12,077 bases of DNA from an uncultured Prevotella sp. (GTDB lineage Bacteria; Bacteroidota; Bacteroidia; Bacteroidales; Bacteroidaceae): positions 1 through 12,077 of the forward strand of contig CAKMOD010000079.1 in the NCBI GenBank assembly GCA_927910885.1. The letters are read 5' to 3'. Within the stretch, counting starts at the first letter, position 1. Each line of letters starts with the position of its first letter. The position numbers and the translations under genes were made by a program. Positions 7,633-12,077 of this stretch are shown here, in pieces. The notes beneath the pieces were generated by a model. It had not been told where the DNA came from, searched no databases, and saw nothing but the letters and a program-made list of their open reading frames with translations.

Positions 7633-9312
7633 TTAATATTCATCTATTTTCAGCTCCTTACGATAATCGTTCAGACGCTTCATCAACTGCTTTGTAACCT
7701 TCTCTGTACCCTTCTTGCCGTAGATGTTATTCAACTCATCTGGGTCATTCTGTAGGTCATAAAGTTCATAGTAACTTACGTCAGGATCCTCGTTGAAGTA
7801 GTTTGTTGCGTAGAGATAGCGCAAACAATTGTTCTCGCTTGTACCTGCAATATTCTGGTACTTATTCTCCTCCACGGCACGCATACCACCCTTACCATAG
7901 AAATAGATAAGTTTATAGCGGTCAGTACGTACACCATCGTGCTTACGAACGAGGTGATAAGTAGGATAATCGTAATAATGATAATACAAATCCTTACGCC
8001 AGTTCTTTGGCTTCTCACCAGCAAACAATGGCTGCAGAGGCTTACCCGTCATCTCCTTAGGCTGCTCTACACCAGCAAAGGCAAGGAAAGTAGGTGCAAA
8101 GTCGATGTTCTGTACCATATCAGTATTCTCAACACCTTCCTTTATATGACCTGGGTAGCTGATAATTAATGGTGTATGGAACGACTCCTCATACATAAAA
8201 CGCTTATCAAACCATCCATGCTCGCCCATATAGAAGCCCTGATCAGAGGTATAGATAACCACGGTATTCTTATCTAAGTCATGTGCTTTAAGATAATCCA
8301 ACAGCTGACCAACGCTCTCGTCTACCGAAGCAATGACAGACATATAATCACGAATATAATTCTGATACTTCCATACGGCAAGTTCCTTACCAGAGAGTTT
8401 TGCCTCGATGAAACGGCGGTTTCTTGGCATATAATACTTATCCCAAGCCATTCTTTGTGCTGCTGTCATTCGTCCAAGTTCGCCCATCAAACCTTCATAA
8501 GAAGCCATACTCTCCACATCTGATGTATCGAGAAGTTCAGGGATTTTGAAGTCTAAGATCAACTCCATATCCTTTTCAATATTCATCTTCTGTGTTTTAG
8601 CTGCCGAACCACGATTCTCATAGTTGTCCCAGAAGGTTTTTGGCAATGGAAAGTCTACCCCATCATACATTCCGATATGCTTTGGTTCAGCAAACCAGTT
8701 GCGATGTGGTGCCTTATGATGCACATACAAACAGAAAGGCTTATCCTTCTGACGATTATCGAGGAACTCTATTGCATGCTTTGTGGTCAGTGTTGTAGCA
8801 TATCCCATCTCCTGTTTATACTTGCCATAGTTGCCTGTTGTGCAGAAATTTGGATTATAGTATTTTCCCTGACCATCAAGGATATGATAGTAATCAAAGC
8901 CCTTTGGCTTACACATCATGTGCCATTTACCCACAATTCCAGTCTCATATCCCGCCTTCTGCATCAACTCTGGGACAAAAGTCTTTGTCGTATCAATACC
9001 TTCAGCTAACTGTCTTTGCCCGTTCTGATGGCTATAAAGACCTGTCATCAAGCAGGCACGACTTGGCGTTGACAATGAGTTCTCCACGAAACAGTTGCGG
9101 AAAAGCATTCCACGCTGTGCCAAACGATCGATGTTTGGTGTAGGAGCTAACTTCGATATAGGACTACCGTATGCACTAATTGCCTGCATAGCATGGTCGT
9201 CACACATAATGTAAAGGATGTTAGGACGTGCCGCGTCCTGTGCAAGCATCTTACCTTGAGCACATGAAAGTGCTGCCAATGGCAAGATTGCTTTTGCAAT
9301 GTTCTGATTCAT
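7633..9312 (-). CDS. Exported Ser-type sulfatase, N-acetylglucosamine-6-sulfatase-like
   Basis: Type I sulfatase (formylglycine-dependent) that hydrolyses sulfate esters, probably on host glycans, in the periplasm. A hydrophobic leader (about 1-26, ending MLAQDA) directs export. The active-site motif is STPSR (81-85), so S81 is the residue to be oxidised to formylglycine by an anaerobic maturase (anSME). Other visible catalytic or metal residues are D38-D39, K129 and H131 in GKWH, H203, D357-Q358 in TSDQG and K370. The run TSDQGFYMGEHGWFDKR (355-371) is characteristic of bacterial sulfatases annotated as mucin-desulfating or N-acetylglucosamine-6-sulfatases, including Prevotella MdsA; that specificity is inference from recalled family motifs. 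At 559 aa it is of normal length. It is the second gene of a two-sulfatase unit, 27 bp after its neighbour, and ends before a strong terminator. Confidence 0.88.
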   Translation of the reverse strand: MNQNIAKAILPLAALSCAQGKMLAQDAARPNILYIMCDDHAMQAISAYGSPISKLAPTPNIDRLAQRGMLFRNCFVENSLSTPSRACLMTGLYSHQNGQRQLAEGIDTTKTFVPELMQKAGYETGIVGKWHMMCKPKGFDYYHILDGQGKYYNPNFCTTGNYGKYKQEMGYATTLTTKHAIEFLDNRQKDKPFCLYVHHKAPHRNWFAEPKHIGMYDGVDFPLPKTFWDNYENRGSAAKTQKMNIEKDMELILDFKIPELLDTSDVESMASYEGLMGELGRMTAAQRMAWDKYYMPRNRRFIEAKLSGKELAVWKYQNYIRDYMSVIASVDESVGQLLDYLKAHDLDKNTVVIYTSDQGFYMGEHGWFDKRFMYEESFHTPLIISYPGHIKEGVENTDMVQNIDFAPTFLAFAGVEQPKEMTGKPLQPLFAGEKPKNWRKDLYYHYYDYPTYHLVRKHDGVRTDRYKLIYFYGKGGMRAVEENKYQNIAGTSENNCLRYLYATNYFNEDPDVSYYELYDLQNDPDELNNIYGKKGTEKVTKQLMKRLNDYRKELKIDEY

Positions 9313-9339
9313 ATAGAATGGTTTTTAGATGTTTGTGTC

Positions 9340-10884
9340 TTATATTTCCTTTCCCTTCGGCATCGTTATCGGGAACAAAGGATTGTCTACATGCTCCTGA
9401 TAGATTATCTTTACCATCTGTTCAACAATCTCCGGATGCTCCTGCGCAATGTCCTTATCTTCATGAAGATCGGTTGCAAGATTATAAAGGTGCGGTACAC
9501 CACGAATAACGATCAGTTTCCAATCGCCCATGCGCACGGCAATCTGATTGGTTTCAGCAAACTCCCAATAAAGGTGCGGATGCTTCTTTTGTGCCTTTTC
9601 ATCGCTCATCAAGGTTGGGAAAATAGATATTCCATCGAAATAATCGATAGCTTTCTTCTTATTGACATAGCGTTTTGGGAAGTTGCGTACACCTGCCACA
9701 TCACAAAATGTTGGCATCAGGTCGTAGAATGCAAACGGCAAGTCATTGGTCACTCCTTCCTTAACACGTCCCTTCCAACGGGCAATGAACGGAATACGAA
9801 TACCACCCTCATAGCACTGACGTTTAATTCCACGCAACTTGCCATCACGATTGAAGAATGCAGGGTCTGCTCCACCCTCCTCATGAGGACCATTATCACT
9901 GGTAAAGATAACGAGCGTGTTCTCAGCAAGTCCCTGCTCATCTAAGGTACGGAGGATTTCTCCTACATAAGCATCAAGGCGAGTTATCATTGCAGCAAAC
10001 TGTGCGTGTGTATGCACAACAGCGTTGTAACGTGAGCCTTCCTGTCCTCCCCATGTCTTATCTTCAAAGAACTTCTTCTTGTAGAAAGCTAAAAGCGAGT
10101 CGTTAGGCTGTGCAAGTTCTGCATGAGGAAGCGTATAAGTGAATACTCCAAAGAATGGTTTATCATTGCTTTGTCGCTTCAACCAGTTCATAGCGTGCTG
10201 ATGGATGAGGTCGGCTGAATAGTCTTTGCGTTGCGCATACTGCTCACCAAACATTGGATAATCAATATTATTCTGCATCACAACACGTTTAACAGCACTG
10301 TCTCCACGCTCCCTGCTGTACTCATTGAGGAAGTTAGGATAATAAAGATGTGCTTGGAACTGACAGATATATCCATAGAATTCATCGACACCTCGCTTAT
10401 CTGGTGTTGACTTAGAACCTTCGTAACCTCCAGCCCACTTACCAAACATACCCGTGCGATAGCCCTGTTCTTTCATTATCTCAGGCAAAATAACATGCTC
10501 TGGATCGTAAGGATGCTGACCAACAACGCTGAAATCGCGATTTTTTCCGTAATAAATAGGTTTACTTGGTGCCCAATATTCCTTGTTTCCTCTTACCTCC
10601 GTATGTCCAGAATGTTGTCCTGTCATAAAGCAGGCACGCGATGGAGCACTCACTGGAGCACCTGCATACGCTTGTGTAAAACGCATACCTTCCTTTGCCA
10701 TACGGTCAATATTCGGTGTAAGGATATACTGCTGACCATAGCAGCCAAGGTCGCCATAGCCCATATCATCACACATAATATATATAATGTTAGGCTTTTG
10801 TTGTTTTTTAGGAGTCGCAGCATTGCCTTGTACACATCCAAAAGCTGTGAGTGGCAAGAGCGTTTTTACAAATGTTGAAATCAT
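9340..10884 (-). CDS. Exported Ser-type sulfatase, arylsulfatase A family
   Basis: Second formylglycine-dependent sulfatase, first in transcription order. The leader (about 1-23) closely resembles that of the downstream sulfatase: both have LLPL or ILPL followed by a Cys-x-Gln-Gly stretch. The active-site motif is SAPSR (79-83), again Ser-type. Metal and catalytic residues include D39-D40, K149, H254 in TLPHAEL, D330-N331 in TSDNGPHEEGG and K354. CYEGGIRIPFIARW (357-370) and GVDEFYGYICQFQAHLYYPN (165-184) resemble the group that includes galactose or GalNAc 4-O-sulfatases of Bacteroides; substrate remains unproven. After GKW the sequence is AGG, not the histidine seen in the partner; other members of this branch also lack histidine there as far as I recall. 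Length is 514 aa. No convincing promoter was seen upstream, only a one-mismatch box at 10935-10942. Confidence 0.88.
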   Translation of the reverse strand: MISTFVKTLLPLTAFGCVQGNAATPKKQQKPNIIYIMCDDMGYGDLGCYGQQYILTPNIDRMAKEGMRFTQAYAGAPVSAPSRACFMTGQHSGHTEVRGNKEYWAPSKPIYYGKNRDFSVVGQHPYDPEHVILPEIMKEQGYRTGMFGKWAGGYEGSKSTPDKRGVDEFYGYICQFQAHLYYPNFLNEYSRERGDSAVKRVVMQNNIDYPMFGEQYAQRKDYSADLIHQHAMNWLKRQSNDKPFFGVFTYTLPHAELAQPNDSLLAFYKKKFFEDKTWGGQEGSRYNAVVHTHAQFAAMITRLDAYVGEILRTLDEQGLAENTLVIFTSDNGPHEEGGADPAFFNRDGKLRGIKRQCYEGGIRIPFIARWKGRVKEGVTNDLPFAFYDLMPTFCDVAGVRNFPKRYVNKKKAIDYFDGISIFPTLMSDEKAQKKHPHLYWEFAETNQIAVRMGDWKLIVIRGVPHLYNLATDLHEDKDIAQEHPEIVEQMVKIIYQEHVDNPLFPITMPKGKEI

Positions 10885-10917
10885 ATTTATAGGTTTTAGG
10901 TTTTCGTTATTTTAGGC

Positions 10918-10957
10918 TAAAAGATACAGAAGTCCAACCTTAGCTGTACTTCTGTAT
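10918..10957 (-). terminator. Terminator of the HTH/158-aa gene pair
   Basis: A perfect 10-bp inverted repeat, ATACAGAAGT (10924-10933) and ACTTCTGTAT (10948-10957), encloses a 14-nt loop. On the minus strand it starts just past the HTH stop codon and is followed by CTTTT. The large loop makes it weaker than the other terminators here. It could equally act in the leader of the sulfatase operon, about 35-70 bp upstream of that start. Confidence 0.55.
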
Positions 10958-10962
10958 AGTCT

Positions 10963-11229
10963 TTATTGCGCTATTTTAATCAACTGACAATCTAATGCAG
11001 TTTCTATCTTAGCGATAGTTTGCATTGTAAAGTTATGCCTCCCCGTAAGCCATTTAGATATTTCTGACTCACGTTTATGTAGTTGTTTTGCAAGGTCCTT
11101 TTGTGTTAATCCTTTCTTAGATAACACTTCATGGATACGTTCTGCAATCCCAAAAGAAAGTTCAAATTGGGCTTTTTGTTCTGCAGGTACTGCTGCAAGA
11201 CACTGTCTGAATAGCTCGTTCTTCATCAT
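10963..11229 (-). CDS. Small XRE-family helix-turn-helix protein, antitoxin-like
   Basis: DNA-binding protein of 88 aa. Residues 42-63 form a classic XRE helix-turn-helix: TQKDLAKQL, then KRESEISKWLTG, with NFTMQTIAKIETAL forming the following helices. The N-terminal 40 residues are a helical extension (ELFRQCLAAVPAEQKAQF). The gene is preceded by a perfect AAGGAGG (11236-11242) six bases before the ATG, which fixes the start. It lies 33 bp downstream of the 158-aa gene, in the toxin-then-antitoxin order of HigBA-like pairs. By analogy it would neutralise or co-repress that partner. It could also be a plain regulator. HTH identity is secure; antitoxin role is inference. Confidence 0.8.
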   Translation of the reverse strand: MMKNELFRQCLAAVPAEQKAQFELSFGIAERIHEVLSKKGLTQKDLAKQLHKRESEISKWLTGRHNFTMQTIAKIETALDCQLIKIAQ

Positions 11230-11235
11230 ATATAC

Positions 11236-11242
11236 CCTCCTT
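11236..11242 (-). promoter_or_regulatory. Perfect Shine-Dalgarno AAGGAGG
   Basis: The minus strand reads AAGGAGG with a 6-nt spacer to the ATG at 11229. I noticed no such full-length match ahead of the other genes here, and strong Shine-Dalgarnos are uncommon in Bacteroidota. Confidence 0.75.
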
Positions 11243-11262
11243 ATCTATTAGAAGACTTATTC

Positions 11263-11739
11263 TTACAATTTGAATATCGTACCTTCTATATTGGTTATCA
11301 TACTTTTCTCTATTGTAATCTGTCCCTTTTTAATTGCATTATGCAAAACCTTATCGAATGTTTGTAAATTCATTACATAACCACTTAAGGTCTCATCCTC
11401 TTGATATGTTCTTGTATTCTTTATACCTCCATTACCAAGTATAAGGATTTGATCAGATATTCGCAAGCAATATAATCGCAACTTATGTGAATCTATAGCA
11501 AGAGCCTTTACATTGTCACTCATCTTTCCTTCATTTCTAAAAAAGCGTTCCAAAGCTCCTTTTTCGATAATCTTTGATAATGCTAAAAGAATGACATTAA
11601 AGTCTTTATTATATGTTGCATTGTCCTTAAACTCATTTAAGAACTTTTCAAACTCACTTTCTTCGTTGTTGTCAAAACAGATAGAGAACATTCCAACCTG
11701 CTCACTCTGTTCAATGATTTTTAGAGAAACATTTGTCAT
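11263..11739 (-). CDS. Uncharacterised 158-aa protein, candidate toxin partner of the HTH protein
   Basis: I do not assign a named family. The protein has two parts: an N-terminal region (1-60) with an acidic stretch NNEESEFEKFLNEF, and a core (about 60-135) with GALERFFRNEGKM, then the beta-rich run KLRLYCLRISDQILILGNGG and KNTRTYQEDE. Charged helix, then R/K-rich beta strands ending in a small C-terminal element is the general outline of RelE/HigB-type mRNA interferases, and its position just upstream of an XRE gene is the HigBA order. At 158 aa it is longer than most HigB toxins (about 90-120 aa). It looks like a conserved Bacteroidota family adjacent to HTH genes, from memory. The DNA is visibly more AT-rich than the sulfatases. 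No membrane segment or signal peptide is present. Toxin activity is inference. Confidence 0.65.
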   Translation of the reverse strand: MTNVSLKIIEQSEQVGMFSICFDNNEESEFEKFLNEFKDNATYNKDFNVILLALSKIIEKGALERFFRNEGKMSDNVKALAIDSHKLRLYCLRISDQILILGNGGIKNTRTYQEDETLSGYVMNLQTFDKVLHNAIKKGQITIEKSMITNIEGTIFKL

Positions 11740-11760
11740 AAGTAGATAGTTTAATCGGTT

Positions 11761-11808
11761 TTGAAACTTTATCTATTCTTAGTAGATTTGCTTCTTTTAG
11801 AGTTTCAA
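11761..11808. promoter_or_regulatory. Inverted repeat in the leader of the 158-aa gene, possible operator
   Basis: TTGAAACT (11761-11768) and AGTTTCAA (11801-11808) are exact inverted copies 32 bp apart, between the candidate promoter and the start codon. Such half-sites could bind the XRE protein for autoregulation. The spacing is wide and 8-bp matches in AT-rich DNA can be chance. Confidence 0.3.
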
Positions 11809-11838
11809 GAAGTATCTTATACCCCATAGAAACTGATA

Positions 11839-11846
11839 CAAAGATA
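11839..11846 (-). promoter_or_regulatory. Candidate -7 box for the 158-aa/HTH operon
   Basis: The minus strand reads TATCTTTG, an exact TAnnTTTG match, about 100 nt upstream of the ATG at 11739. I find no clear TTG at the -33 distance. Confidence 0.45.
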
Positions 11847-11949
11847 ATAGTTAAAAGTTAGATTATTCACTTTTGAGTAAACTTTTAATAAATTTTTGGC
11901 GTAATGGACATTTGGTAGGCTGAAAACCTCTCGGGTTTCTTTTATTTAC

Positions 11950-11957
11950 TACCTTTG
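11950..11957 (+). promoter_or_regulatory. -7 box for the transposase gene
   Basis: TACCTTTGC matches TAnnTTTG, ending 16 nt before the ATG at 11974, so the leader would be only about 10 nt. Confidence 0.5.
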
Positions 11958-11973
11958 CAGCATTTGAAAATCT

Positions 11974-12077
11974 ATGAATAAAAAAACTGTATCTTCTGTA
12001 ATAGCTCAAATGTTAAAAAGAATGGGCATCGACGTTCTGTTCAGATGTATTCCTGCAAGGATTGTGGTAGACAATTT
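11974..12077 (+). mobile_element. 5' end of an insertion sequence transposase with N-terminal zinc ribbon (cut by window end)
   Basis: From 11982 one frame encodes NCIFC, then KKNGHRRSVQMYSCKDCGRQF-type sequence: cysteine pairs CIFC and CKDC around a basic NGHRR segment. This is the zinc ribbon at the start of IS1-type (InsA-like) and Zn-binding IS256-type transposases; the family cannot be decided from 32 residues. That frame has a stop at 11979-11981 and no ATG. The ATG at 11974 is in a different frame and would join it by a -1 shift at the A7 run (11980-11986), giving a start of MNKKNCIFC. An A7 length error, an inactivating indel or a genuine slip are all possible. The left end of the element was not located; it probably lies between about 11880 and 11940. 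Confidence 0.65.

Noticed and set aside
9391..9945. Plus-strand ORF of 184 aa antisense to the first sulfatase
   Set aside because: It is the reverse frame of a securely identified sulfatase, with composition typical of a shadow and no motif of its own.
7633..10884. Lipoprotein signal on the two sulfatases (ALSC and AFGC near residue 17)
   Set aside because: The -3 position is alanine in both and the spacing fits a normal leader as well, so lipidation is possible but not supported enough to call.
10935..10942. Promoter for the sulfatase operon (minus strand TAAGGTTG)
   Set aside because: It has one mismatch to TAnnTTTG, lies in the loop of a hairpin and has no -33 element.
11974..12077. ORF beginning MNKKTVSSVIAQ as a separate gene
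   Set aside because: The overlapping frame encodes a complete zinc ribbon with two cysteine pairs, which is far stronger evidence; this frame is best read as a displaced start.

Overview
The window looks like chromosomal DNA from a Prevotella-type member of the Bacteroidota. The evidence is moderate GC, a TopA whose C-terminus carries repeats instead of zinc fingers, several promoters of the Bacteroidetes form TAnnTTTG, and Ser-type sulfatases with AQ-rich secretion leaders. Species cannot be fixed from sequence alone.

Positions 1-425 hold no convincing gene. They contain degenerate 22-24 bp AT-rich tandem repeats (108-187) and a REPIN-like inverted pair of GTAG-footed hairpins (293-361). 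Positions 426-6027 are a conserved housekeeping block on the minus strand. In transcription order it is a zinc-ribbon Nudix hydrolase, topA (DNA topoisomerase I), aroK (shikimate kinase) and speA (biosynthetic arginine decarboxylase). A -7 box lies just past the Nudix stop codon and supports an internal topA promoter and a topA start at 5413.

A 325 bp divergent intergenic region (6028-6352) carries promoter boxes in both directions. It leads on the plus strand to a secreted alpha/beta hydrolase (6353-7176), esterase-like, that is interrupted by an apparent one-base deletion just after the signal peptide. The next 456 bp lie between convergent genes. They hold a plus-strand terminator, three tandem copies of a palindromic 22 bp repeat, a pair of mutually exclusive hairpins, and the minus-strand terminator of the sulfatase operon.

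Two exported Ser-type sulfatases (7633-9312 and 9340-10884, minus strand, 27 bp apart) probably remove sulfate from host glycans such as mucin or glycosaminoglycans. They need a radical-SAM maturase (anSME) encoded outside the window. Upstream of them is a two-gene minus-strand cassette: an unrecognised 158-aa protein and a small XRE-type helix-turn-helix protein with an unusually strong Shine-Dalgarno. The layout resembles a HigBA-like toxin-antitoxin pair. The last ~100 bp contain the 5' end of a plus-strand transposase with a zinc ribbon, with its own promoter and a reading-frame break at an A7 run. The right end is therefore accessory in character.

I did not find a convincing wholly new system. 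The most useful leads are the 158-aa/HTH pair, the REPIN-like element, the frameshifted esterase and the unusual repeats between the convergent genes.
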